DNA from: Rhodococcus sp. 1163
GTDB lineage: Bacteria; Actinomycetota; Actinomycetes; Mycobacteriales; Mycobacteriaceae
Assembly: GCF_002091985.1 (NCBI RefSeq)
Contig: NZ_MKKX01000014.1
Coordinates: forward strand, 1-60,912
Length of the DNA stretch: 60,912 nucleotides
Reading direction: 5' to 3'
A program made the translations under genes and the position numbers. A model generated the notes under the pieces. That model was not told the origin of the DNA. It ran no database searches and saw nothing but the letters and a program-made list of their open reading frames with translations. Shown here in pieces: positions 1 through 7,813 of this stretch. Position 1 is the stretch's first letter; each line of letters begins with the position of its first letter.

Positions 1-2
1 AC

Positions 3-647
3 ATGCAGGAGCGCGCTGTTCTTACGCGCCAGGCCGTCATCTTGGGAGCTGCCACGAGCTTCGAAAAGTTCGGCTACTCCGCCAGCCTGGGCACCATCCT
101 GCAGCACGCCGGTGTGAGCAAAGGTGCGATGTATTTCCACTTCGCGTCTAAGGAAGAGCTCGCGCACGCGGTCATCGAAGCGCAACACGCTATGGCCATG
201 GAAGGCAACCGACTGGTGGGCACTCAGTCCGACACCGCGATCGAGATGCTGGTGCTGGTGTCCCAAGAGATGGCGCGGCAGCTCGTAACCGAGCCCATCG
301 CGCGAGGCGGCATGCGCTTGACGATGGAAATCGGGAGCATCCAGGGTCCGATAGAAAAACCGTACTTGGACTGGATCGACGCCATCAAAGAGATTGCGCT
401 GCAAGCAGCCGAGGACGGCGACATCGTCGAGGGCACCGACATCGACGCGCTGGCCCGGTTCATCGTGGGCTCGTTCACCGGAGTGCAGATTCTCTCGGAG
501 ATGTTGACCGGCAGAACCGACCTGTACGAGCGGTTGAACCAGATGTGGAACCTGGTGTTGCCGACCATTGTTCACAAGAGCATATTGGCTCACGTAATGA
601 GATTGGCCGCGCTTACACCCCGTAAATCGGAAGCGGCGAGCGCCTGA
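3..647 (+). CDS. TetR-family regulator, gamma-butyrolactone receptor-like
   Basis: A 214-residue DNA-binding regulator. Residues about 31-49 form the TetR helix-turn-helix (GVSKGAMYFHF, then SKEEL), very close to the ArpA/ScbR/CprB receptors of streptomycetes. The ligand domain also matches that subfamily: GGMRLTME, then YLDWIDA around residue 124, where the receptors keep a ligand-contacting Trp, and FIVGSFTGVQILSE. It is therefore likely a repressor released by a butyrolactone or furan signal. The ATG sits two bases from the window edge, so a slightly longer N-terminus upstream cannot be excluded, although length and alignment look complete. The only other signalling candidate in the window is the AfsA homologue 16 kb downstream; their pairing is inference. 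Confidence 0.85.
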   Translation: MQERAVLTRQAVILGAATSFEKFGYSASLGTILQHAGVSKGAMYFHFASKEELAHAVIEAQHAMAMEGNRLVGTQSDTAIEMLVLVSQEMARQLVTEPIARGGMRLTMEIGSIQGPIEKPYLDWIDAIKEIALQAAEDGDIVEGTDIDALARFIVGSFTGVQILSEMLTGRTDLYERLNQMWNLVLPTIVHKSILAHVMRLAALTPRKSEAASA

Positions 648-1003
648 CACAGTCGATGCGACGCTGCGGATATCACCGCGCACATTCATGGCGCGTCCAC
701 AACTGAGAGATTCGATTCCACGCTAAGTGCCCGATCCTGAGTGAACCGAACGCAGCACAGGCTGTTTCCTCGCCCCGAAGCACCCAGGGAGGTGGCGCGA
801 TGATCGGGTGGCAGGCGGCTGCGGGTAGTGAGCTACCGATGATGCTGCGCCACAACTGAAGCCAAGCGACAGTCCAGGGCCAGTGGCCCCCGCTCCGTGT
901 AACCATCGATACTCCGATCGCGTGGGCATTCGAACTGGGCGATATCTTCGGCTAGTCCCGGTCGATGGCCCTCGGCCGATCTGGGACACCCACCGCGCCA
1001 TTG
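648..1003. other. Intergenic region, no gene recognised
   Basis: About 356 bases between two convergent genes. Short frames on both strands have no recognisable motif or ribosome binding site, and I see no clear terminator hairpin. Confidence 0.5.
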
Positions 1004-2932
1004 TCATTCCGGGGCACCCACCGCGCTGACCGCATTTACACGCAACGTCGAACGTGTAGAAATGATCGCCGTAGCCGCGGTGAGTGCCATCGTCAGTAAC
1101 GTGATCGTTGACAAGAGAAGCCAGGGAATCGCAATGACAGGCGTGCCATAGACGCGAAACGTTGCGATCCACAGCCCGACCAGCGCAGTTTCTGCAGCGA
1201 CCACACCGAGTAGGAGTCCAATGAGCGTCGCTGACAACGTCTCCGCGACCACCGCGCCCTGAACCTGCCGCTTCGTCATGCCGGACAGTCGCAATGTAGC
1301 CAGCTCGGCACGCCGCTGCCCGATTGAAATCGCGACAGTACTCAAGACGCTGATCAGTGCGTACAGGCTTCCGAGTCCGACAATCGCCCCCATCACCGCG
1401 CGATTCTCTGCGTCTTTCGTAGATGTGTCCTTCTGCACCAAAGTTGACGGCGCGTCGATGCGGGTCGCGCCCAGCGCCGCCAACTCGGAACGCACCTGGT
1501 CAATATCGGCACCTGGCTCCAGCTGCACAAGGACGGACGTGTTCCGCTCGAGCATCGAAGTGGGAAGAATCGAGCGGTCGATATAGAACCCGTCTGATCC
1601 AGCCAGCGTTTCCGGCAAACGGGCGGCTTGGCGAAGACGGACTACCCTTCGATCGACCTGAAGCGAGATTTCGTCGTACTCACCGTTGACGGTCAGGCTG
1701 TCCAGTCCGCTACCGAACACAATCGAGTCAGGGCCGAAGTCATCGACATTGCCGAACGCAGGCTTCTGCAGCCTGGTCTGCCGAAAGCGATCCGGATCGA
1801 CCGCAACGACCGTTCCCAGGCCATCGACGGTGACGTTGTTTCGTGTGAGTGCGACCGACAGCGGTACTACCGTCTCAGGTGCAGCGACCCTGACACCCTT
1901 GATCTGATCGGCCCGATCGAAAGCAAAATCCTGTCCTGATGCGACGAGATCAGCACGAATGAGAGTCTGTTCTGTCTCTCCCGCTGCGGTCTGGGTGTCG
2001 AGGATTCCTTGCAAACCCATCACAATGCTCACCAGCACGATCATCGGCGCCGCGCACGAGGCGGTACGGCGTACCGAATCACGCAGGTTCGCAACGGCTA
2101 CCACAGGAACTGGGCGCCGAGGAGCGAGAAGAGAGATAAGGCCCGCAATAGCAGGCACGAGTAGCGGGGCGAGGCGACTCATTGCCACGGAGGCGGTGAT
2201 GATGATGCCGAGTCCTAATAGCAACGGAATGAGCATCCCTCCGCTGGTAGCGGAGAAGAACACCTGAACTCCGGTGAGCACCAGCGCAATTGCTGCGACC
2301 AACCATCGCCGCACACCCATTGCGTGCCGCTCGAGCGGGGTGCGGCGAAGTGCGTCCAACGGCCGAACTCGGGTCGCCCTCCGCGCGCTCCCCCATGCGC
2401 CGGAAACGCTGACCACTACCGCGACAACGAAGTCGAGGATGAGCACTGCGGGCGCAATGGGGGTATCGATCTCGGCCGGCAGCACACCCAAACCGGTGAG
2501 GATTGCGCCCTGAACATGAGTGAGTACGAATCCCAACATTGCTCCGATGAGGGCCCCCACTACTGCGACCAACAATGCCTCACCGAGCAGCAAACAACGG
2601 ATTTGTCCGGCAGTGACGCCCGCGATCCGGAGTGTTGCGAGGTCGTGTCGACGCTGGTCCACTGCGAAACCGATCGTCGATGCGACCACGAACACCGTCA
2701 GGAATGCTCCGAGCATGACTGTCATTCCGGTGAGGGTGTTCGCGCCGCTAGCCGCCTGACGGAAGGCCTCAGCTGCGGCCGGCATCGCGTCGAGCGGTGG
2801 TGCTGAATTTTCCACCCCAAGAATGATTGTCATCCCGGCATGCACGATTCCCACGCCGAGCGCGACGGCAACGATTGTCCCGACGAACAGAGACCAGCGA
2901 TCGAGGAAGGTGCGAGCCGCCAGCGCGATCAC
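1004..2932 (-). CDS. FtsX-like ABC transporter permease
   Basis: A 642-residue membrane protein with the two-FtsX-domain layout of MacB/LolC-type exporters. After an N-terminal membrane helix there is a first FtsX unit (GAFLTVFVVASTIGFAV, QRRHDLATLRIAG, then two helices). A large extracytoplasmic region follows, and a second FtsX unit lies near the C-terminus (LYALISVLSTVAISIG, QRRAELATLRLSGMT). The repeated QRRxxLATLR motif is the coupling segment that contacts the ATPase. It overlaps the ATPase gene by 4 bases, so the two are co-expressed and form one transporter. The substrate is unknown; family members export antibiotics, lipids or peptides. The divergent two-component system probably controls it. 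Confidence 0.9.
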   Translation of the reverse strand: MIALAARTFLDRWSLFVGTIVAVALGVGIVHAGMTIILGVENSAPPLDAMPAAAEAFRQAASGANTLTGMTVMLGAFLTVFVVASTIGFAVDQRRHDLATLRIAGVTAGQIRCLLLGEALLVAVVGALIGAMLGFVLTHVQGAILTGLGVLPAEIDTPIAPAVLILDFVVAVVVSVSGAWGSARRATRVRPLDALRRTPLERHAMGVRRWLVAAIALVLTGVQVFFSATSGGMLIPLLLGLGIIITASVAMSRLAPLLVPAIAGLISLLAPRRPVPVVAVANLRDSVRRTASCAAPMIVLVSIVMGLQGILDTQTAAGETEQTLIRADLVASGQDFAFDRADQIKGVRVAAPETVVPLSVALTRNNVTVDGLGTVVAVDPDRFRQTRLQKPAFGNVDDFGPDSIVFGSGLDSLTVNGEYDEISLQVDRRVVRLRQAARLPETLAGSDGFYIDRSILPTSMLERNTSVLVQLEPGADIDQVRSELAALGATRIDAPSTLVQKDTSTKDAENRAVMGAIVGLGSLYALISVLSTVAISIGQRRAELATLRLSGMTKRQVQGAVVAETLSATLIGLLLGVVAAETALVGLWIATFRVYGTPVIAIPWLLLSTITLLTMALTAATAIISTRSTLRVNAVSAVGAPE

Positions 2933-3693
2933 GGCGTAAGCTCCAAGTCGGTGAGAGCGGAGGCGATCTGCGTAGCGTCAGCACCGTCCAAAGTGCGAAC
3001 CAGACGGCCGTCGCGGAGGAACGCAACGTGGTCGGCGCGAGACGCTGCCTGCGGGTCGTGCGTGACCATGAGGATGGTCTGCCCACGGTCCACGAGCTCA
3101 CGAAGGAATCCGAGAACGACTGCTGCTGAGGCGCTGTCGAGGGCACCAGTGGGTTCATCGGCGAACAATATGCTGGGCTGTGTCGCCAGTGCTCGCGCAA
3201 TCGCTACACGTTGCTGCTGACCGCCCGACAGCTCCCGAGGCTTCTGACCGGTGTGTTCGGCCAAACCCAGCACCCCCAGCGCATCTCGTGCTGTTGAGTC
3301 CGCGCGCGAGGCGCCGGCCAGTCGCAGCGGGAGACTGACATTTTGCAATGCCGTCAGGGCGGCAACCAAGTTGAACTGTTGAAATACAAAGCCGATGTCG
3401 CTGCGTCGCAGGCGGGTCAGTTTGTCGTCGCTCAATGTGCTGATATCGGCACCGTTCAAAAAGACCCGGCCCGAGTCCGGGCTGTCGAGTCCTGCGGCAC
3501 AGCTCATCAGCGTGGACTTCCCGGAACCCGAAGGCCCCATGATTGCTGTCCACGACCCTCGGCGGCATCCGAGCGTGACACTGTCGAGTGCGACGAATGC
3601 ATTCGTGCCAGAACCGAAGGTGCGTGTGACTTCCTGAAGCTGCAAGACGGTATTGGACGGTTCCGGTGGGATCATTCCCCCACTGCACCGCAC
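2929..3693 (-). CDS. ABC transporter ATP-binding protein (LolD/MacB type)
   Basis: A 254-residue cytoplasmic ATPase that powers the adjacent permease. Walker A is GPSGSGKS (residues 53-60), the Q-loop follows FVFQQFN (about 103-108), the signature is LSGGQQQR (155-162), Walker B is ILFADEPTGALD (175-186), and the switch His is in MVTHD (about 212). The FQQFNL and ADEPTGALD spellings are typical of the MacB/LolD/FtsE group. The GTG at the upstream end is used here; an in-frame ATG six codons later (position 3675) is an equally plausible start. The gene is divergent from the sensor kinase, with a perfect palindrome between them. Confidence 0.92.
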   Translation of the reverse strand: MRCSGGMIPPEPSNTVLQLQEVTRTFGSGTNAFVALDSVTLGCRRGSWTAIMGPSGSGKSTLMSCAAGLDSPDSGRVFLNGADISTLSDDKLTRLRRSDIGFVFQQFNLVAALTALQNVSLPLRLAGASRADSTARDALGVLGLAEHTGQKPRELSGGQQQRVAIARALATQPSILFADEPTGALDSASAAVVLGFLRELVDRGQTILMVTHDPQAASRADHVAFLRDGRLVRTLDGADATQIASALTDLELTP

Positions 3694-3728
3694 CGCGCCC
3701 CTCGCGTCAGTCGGCCTGAACAGTCAGT

Positions 3729-3752
3729 CACGGTAGAGCTGGCTCTACCGTG
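3729..3752. promoter_or_regulatory. Perfect palindrome in the divergent ABC / two-component promoter
   Basis: CACGGTAGAGC and GCTCTACCGTG are 11-base perfect inverted arms separated by two bases. The palindrome lies in the 89-base gap between the ABC operon (minus) and the histidine kinase (plus). A binding site for the neighbouring NarL-type regulator is the simplest reading; the position suits control of both operons. Confidence 0.6.
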
Positions 3753-3782
3753 TAATCGAAGGTCGGTACCTAAAATGAATGT

Positions 3783-5048
3783 GTGAGCCAATTGTCGACG
3801 ACCTCCGCGCCGGAGACCCTCGCGCGTTGGCGTGCAGCATCGTACGTAACCGCCGCCGTGACTCGAACATTGCTGACGGTGGCTGTGGCTGCGCTGCTTG
3901 CAGCTCCGATCTTGAAGGCGGCCACCGACCGAACCCTCGGCGCAGAACGCACAGGCGCGCTCGCTGCGACAGGACTGGCCTTGCTGGGAATCGGCTTGCC
4001 GATCGTCTCGGCACTGCTGGCTCGGGCCGATTGGGCCAGTGCCGCCACGCTGCAAGACGGAGCAATGCCGAGTCGACCTGAAATTCGCCTGCGCGAGCCG
4101 AAAACGCTCGTACGCCCGCTTGCATACAGCGTTGTCGTGCTCACGCTCGGCGGTGCACTGGCGGTCTCGGGATTGCTTGCCGTGATCGGATCATTCGTCG
4201 CACTGTTCAGCCCCTATCTCGCATACACCGGGGACACCGCTGTCATCGGCCCTCTCACCATCACGACGGTGGTACAGAGCCTTGTCGCGGCCACCGTCGG
4301 TGCCTGTTTGCTTTCTTTGCTGGTGTGGGCATCTCCTCCCATTGCCCGCGCTCACGTCCGACTCGTGCGACAGGTCCTGACCCGGCCGGAGCAATGGCTT
4401 CGACACGATCTCACCGCGACGGCGCAGTCACGTGCCCGGCTGGTTCGTTCTTTCGACGTCGAGCGCCGCCGCATAGAGCGTGACCTGCACGATGCGGTTC
4501 AACCGCAGCTGCTGTCCGTGAGTATGACGTTGGGTCTCGCGCTCGCTGCATTCTCTGAAGATGCCCCCGGACGGGATGACATCGTGCGTGCGCAACAGCA
4601 AGCCCGCAAGACCCTCGATGACCTACGGAGGGTCGTGCGAAACATTCACCCCCAGGTGCTCATCGACCACGGTCTGGGTTCTGCTGTGCGGGAGATCGGA
4701 GACAATTTCTCCATCCCTGTCACGGTGGACGACCGGCTCGACCCTCGTTTGCCACCCGACATCGAGACCAACCTTTACTTCTGCGTGTCCGAACTGCTGT
4801 CGAATGTCGTCAAGCACAGCTCCGCTAGTCGTGCCGATGTCATGATTCATCGTCCTATACCGAGCCAGGTTCGCATCTGCGTTCACGACGACGGATGCGG
4901 TGGAGCCGGCGTACGGACCCGTGAATACGGCGGGCTGAGCGGGATTACGGACCGCCTCGCATCTCTGGACGGCACTCTCACCGTCGACTCACCATTCGGT
5001 GGGCCGACGAACATCACCGTCGTCATTCCGAACCCGAGAACAGTATGA
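3783..5048 (+). CDS. Sensor histidine kinase, NarL/HisKA_3 type
   Basis: A 421-residue membrane kinase. Four hydrophobic stretches are visible in the first 185 residues (about 28-45, 57-80, 113-145, 160-183). The HisKA_3 phosphoacceptor is in ERDLHDAVQPQL, His at about 236. The HATPase_c domain has an N box (SELLSNVVKHS, Asn about 341) and a G box (DDGCGGAG). No long extracellular loop is visible, so it may sense the membrane or the transporter, as BceS-like kinases do. It starts with GTG and overlaps the response regulator by 4 bases (ATGA), which implies translational coupling. Confidence 0.92.
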   Translation: MSQLSTTSAPETLARWRAASYVTAAVTRTLLTVAVAALLAAPILKAATDRTLGAERTGALAATGLALLGIGLPIVSALLARADWASAATLQDGAMPSRPEIRLREPKTLVRPLAYSVVVLTLGGALAVSGLLAVIGSFVALFSPYLAYTGDTAVIGPLTITTVVQSLVAATVGACLLSLLVWASPPIARAHVRLVRQVLTRPEQWLRHDLTATAQSRARLVRSFDVERRRIERDLHDAVQPQLLSVSMTLGLALAAFSEDAPGRDDIVRAQQQARKTLDDLRRVVRNIHPQVLIDHGLGSAVREIGDNFSIPVTVDDRLDPRLPPDIETNLYFCVSELLSNVVKHSSASRADVMIHRPIPSQVRICVHDDGCGGAGVRTREYGGLSGITDRLASLDGTLTVDSPFGGPTNITVVIPNPRTV

Positions 5049-5734
5049 CCGGCTCGAACTCTGCGGCCCACGCGTCAGCGTTACGAGTCGTCCTTGCCGA
5101 GGACAACACTTTACTGCGGGAAGGACTCCAGATGTTGTTGGAGCGCAATGGATTCGTCACCGTCGCAGCGGTCGGTTCAGCGCAGGAACTGCTGTCGGCA
5201 TGCCGACAGCATGATCCAGATCTCATCATTACAGATGTCCGGATGCCACCGGACTTCAGTTCTGAAGGTCTCGCTGCTGCCGCACAGATTCGGAAGGAAA
5301 TGCCGAATCTGCCAATCGTCGTTCTCAGCCAATACATTGAGCAGAGCTATGTTGCCGAGTTACTAGACGGCGCGGGCGAGGCCGGGATCGGCTACCTTCT
5401 GAAAGACCGCGTCAGCGATGTCCGAGACTTCGCGGACACACTCCGTCGGATAAAGTCCGGCGGCACCGTGATCGATCCCGCTGTCATCACCCACATGATC
5501 AGTCGACGTCGCAATCCATTGCAGCACCTCACACCGCGTGAACGCGACGTTCTCGCCGTTGTCGCGGAGGGACACTCCAACGCTGCCATCGCACGAATGC
5601 TGTTCATCAGCGATGCCGCTGTCGTCAAGCACGTCGGGAACATCCTGATGAAACTAGACATTCCACCGAACAGCGACCAGAACCGCCGAGTCTCAGCAGT
5701 TCTCGCATACCTTCGAGTACAGGCGCGAGAGTGA
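5045..5734 (+). CDS. Response regulator, NarL/FixJ (LuxR) family
   Basis: A 229-residue two-domain regulator. The receiver domain has the acidic pair (AEDN, about 19-20), the phosphoacceptor Asp in IITDVRMPP (about 64) and the conserved Lys in YLLKD (about 120). The C-terminal LuxR helix-turn-helix reads LTPRERDVLAVVAEG, then SNAAIARML, ending with the recognition helix around VVKHVGNI. It is the partner of the upstream kinase and probably binds the palindrome at 3729-3752 to control the divergent ABC exporter; that target is inferred from position only. Confidence 0.93.
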   Translation: MTGSNSAAHASALRVVLAEDNTLLREGLQMLLERNGFVTVAAVGSAQELLSACRQHDPDLIITDVRMPPDFSSEGLAAAAQIRKEMPNLPIVVLSQYIEQSYVAELLDGAGEAGIGYLLKDRVSDVRDFADTLRRIKSGGTVIDPAVITHMISRRRNPLQHLTPRERDVLAVVAEGHSNAAIARMLFISDAAVVKHVGNILMKLDIPPNSDQNRRVSAVLAYLRVQARE

Positions 5735-6115
5735 CTATCGGGTTGTCGCGGCGGCACCGTTGACGTAGACCTCAGTCCCGGCAGGGACAACGATCGAGAA
5801 ACTGCCCTCGCAGTACCCGATGATCCCATCGCCACAGGGTGTCCCCAGGTTCAGGCTGGTGCCATCAAGTGACCAGGCCGGTGTGTTGGCGCTCTTGACC
5901 AAAGTTTCGGTGTGCACCGTGACGACAATCTCCTCGCCGCCTGCTTGGTCCGAAGTCGTGACCGGCATGTTCGCGTTCGAATTGACGACATCTAATCGGG
6001 CCCCGGTGAACTCGAACGACTCCGTCCGTTGGTCTGTATCGGCCGAACATCCTGCCAGTAGGAATGCACCTAGCAACAACGTTCCTATCGCGCTCGCTCG
6101 AAAAGAATTTCTCAT
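5735..6115 (-). CDS. Small predicted lipoprotein
   Basis: A 126-residue secreted protein when started at the ATG at 6115 (MRNSFRASAIG). Lys/Arg, a hydrophobic stretch and the lipobox LLAGCSA follow, so it should be cleaved and lipid-anchored at the Cys. The mature part (GARLDVVNSNANMPVT; SFSIVVPAGTEVYVNG) resembles the beta-rich DUF4097-type adhesin-like fold, but this is weak. The open frame extends 27 codons further upstream without a signal-like start, which is why the shorter form is chosen. It is convergent with the response regulator and may be an accessory or target of the envelope stress system; no function is assigned. Confidence 0.65.
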   Translation of the reverse strand: MRNSFRASAIGTLLLGAFLLAGCSADTDQRTESFEFTGARLDVVNSNANMPVTTSDQAGGEEIVVTVHTETLVKSANTPAWSLDGTSLNLGTPCGDGIIGYCEGSFSIVVPAGTEVYVNGAAATTR

Positions 6116-6357
6116 AGTTCCATTCCAGTCGGAGCGCGGCGCCAGTGGCATAGGCCAGACTCGTGTATTCGAGGTAGGCCCAGCCCCACTACCCACGGCC
6201 CAAAAGGGGTCTCCGCGATGGGTGCTATGTTGCTTGGAGGCTCTTGATAATGGTCCAGAACACTTAGCGAGATTCGTGGGTTGTCAGCCACGTGAATTGC
6301 ATCAGCGATTGCACTTCCGTCTGTCTAAGGCGCAGCGGGTCCGCTGATTCTTTGCTT

Positions 6358-7089
6358 CTAGATCCCGTAGCGGGTGGTGACCCCGTCGAGCATGCACTCG
6401 AGGCCGGTCGCGAATTGCCATGCGCGGTCGTCTTTGCGCTCGGCTGTTTGCGCCCATGCCTGCATTGCAGGGAAGTTCTGGGTCTTCATCAGGTGTGTCA
6501 TCTCAGGCGCGAGGCCCTGGCGCACCTCGTCGCCGGTCTTCCATCCTTGGCCTTCCATCATCCGAATGACGGCGACCTCACCGTTCACTGCGCCCTGGAC
6601 GTAGGCATCGATGGACCGGACGACGGCCATTCTGGTGTCCGCGTCGAGGCCGAGACCGTCAAGAGCAGCCAGCGAGGACTCGACGATCACCAACCGGTTC
6701 GGGCTGGGTGTGAGCGCGGCCTCCGGAGGTAGCTGTGTGAGCCAGGGATGGCGCAGGACGAGTTCACGTGTGCGTGCTGCGTGGACTTCGAGAGTGTCGC
6801 GCCAGCCCGTGGTTCCGTCGGAGATCTCGATCTCGGCATAGACGAAGTCGCCCATGAGTTTGAGTACGTCGTCCTTACCGGAAACGTACCGGTAGGCGGC
6901 CATCGGCGCGGTGCCCATAGCGGTGGCCAGGCGTCGCATCGTGATGGCGTCGAGCCCCTCCGCGTCCGCGATCTCTACAGCGGTGGAGGCGATCTTGTGG
7001 TGAGTGAGGGACGGGCGCGGCGTCGCCGAACGGTCGAGACGTTCCCACAGGGATGCGCCATCGCCGGTTTCCGTCTTTTTTGTGGCCAC
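6358..7089 (-). CDS. TetR-family regulator with TetR_C domain
   Basis: A repressor of about 243 residues. The N-terminal helix-turn-helix reads AVEIADAEGLDAITMRRLATAMG, then TAPMAAYRYVSGKDDVLKLM, the pattern of TetR proteins that carry the tetracyclin-repressor-like C-terminal domain. The frame is open to a GTG at 7113, but AGGAGGGAGG lies eight bases before an in-frame GTG at 7089, so the latter is preferred. It is divergent from the flavin reductase and DHA2 exporter genes. The intergenic region carries repeated TACAACGT half-sites, so it very likely represses both itself and the exporter operon. Confidence 0.87.
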   Translation of the reverse strand: MATKKTETGDGASLWERLDRSATPRPSLTHHKIASTAVEIADAEGLDAITMRRLATAMGTAPMAAYRYVSGKDDVLKLMGDFVYAEIEISDGTTGWRDTLEVHAARTRELVLRHPWLTQLPPEAALTPSPNRLVIVESSLAALDGLGLDADTRMAVVRSIDAYVQGAVNGEVAVIRMMEGQGWKTGDEVRQGLAPEMTHLMKTQNFPAMQAWAQTAERKDDRAWQFATGLECMLDGVTTRYGI

Positions 7090-7119
7090 AGATGCGGCCT
7101 CCCTCCTGTTCACGACCTG

Positions 7120-7195
7120 TACAACGTATCAAAGGTATACAACGTCTCTCCATGTGTGTACGTTGTATTTTTACGAGTACAACGTACACACATGG
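7120..7195. promoter_or_regulatory. Operator array with four TACAACGT half-sites
   Basis: TACAACGT occurs at 7120-7127, 7138-7145 and 7178-7185, and its complement at 7160-7167. The last two are the core of a perfect 18-bp inverted repeat (7150-7167 and 7178-7195) with a 10-base spacer that runs into the ribosome binding site of the flavin reductase. The two pairs are each spaced 18 bases. This is a typical TetR-type control region for the divergent promoters. Confidence 0.75.
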
Positions 7196-7203
7196 AGGTT
7201 CCC

Positions 7204-7791
7204 GTGAATGACGCCCTCGCTATCGCCGTTATCGTCGCAAGCACCCGCGACGGCCGTTTCGCCCCCGTCGTCACACACTGGCTCGGCAAGCACCTGGCCC
7301 AGCGCGACGACATGACCTTCGATGTCATCGACCTGGTCGAGACGCCCGTACCCCAGGTGTTGCCCGCCTTCGGCGCGCCGCCCGCGCCCGAGACGGAGGA
7401 GATGCTCACGATGGTCTCGCCGCGGCTGAACGCCGCCGACGCGTTCGTCATCGTGACGCCCGAGTACAACCACAGCTACCCTGCGTCGTTGAAAAACGCG
7501 ATCGACTGGCACAACGAAGAGTGGCACGCCAAACCGGTCGGCTTCGTTTCGTACGGGGGTATATCGGGAGGGCTGCGGGCGGTGGAACACCTGCGGCAGG
7601 TCATGGCCGAACTCAACGCAATGACGATCCGAGAGACGGTGAGCTTCGCCGGCGGATGGCAGAAGTTCGGCGAGGACGGACAGGCCACCGATCCGGCTAG
7701 CGACACCGCAGCGAAGACGATGCTGGACCAGCTCGAATGGTGGGCGCTCGCATTACGCGACGCACGGCGCGTACGGCCCTATGCAGGCTGA
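7204..7791 (+). CDS. NADPH-dependent FMN reductase family protein
   Basis: A flavodoxin-fold oxidoreductase of about 195 residues. The N-terminal phosphate-binding strand is IAVIVASTRDGRF, and the family motif TPEYNHSYPASLKNAIDW, followed by the YGGISGG region, is intact. Such enzymes reduce FMN or quinones with NAD(P)H. GGAGG at 7194-7198 lies five bases before the GTG at 7204, so this start is preferred to the ATG at 7192, which falls inside the inverted repeat. It is the first gene after the operator and is followed by the DHA2 exporter, suggesting a quinone- or redox-drug-resistance module. Confidence 0.85.
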   Translation: MNDALAIAVIVASTRDGRFAPVVTHWLGKHLAQRDDMTFDVIDLVETPVPQVLPAFGAPPAPETEEMLTMVSPRLNAADAFVIVTPEYNHSYPASLKNAIDWHNEEWHAKPVGFVSYGGISGGLRAVEHLRQVMAELNAMTIRETVSFAGGWQKFGEDGQATDPASDTAAKTMLDQLEWWALALRDARRVRPYAG

Positions 7792-7813
7792 GACCGGTCG
7801 AGAGAGAGACGGC

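Noticed and set aside
673..1172. Minus-strand frames of 77 and 149 residues next to the FtsX permease
   Set aside because: No ribosome site, no motif, and one overlaps the permease in another frame.
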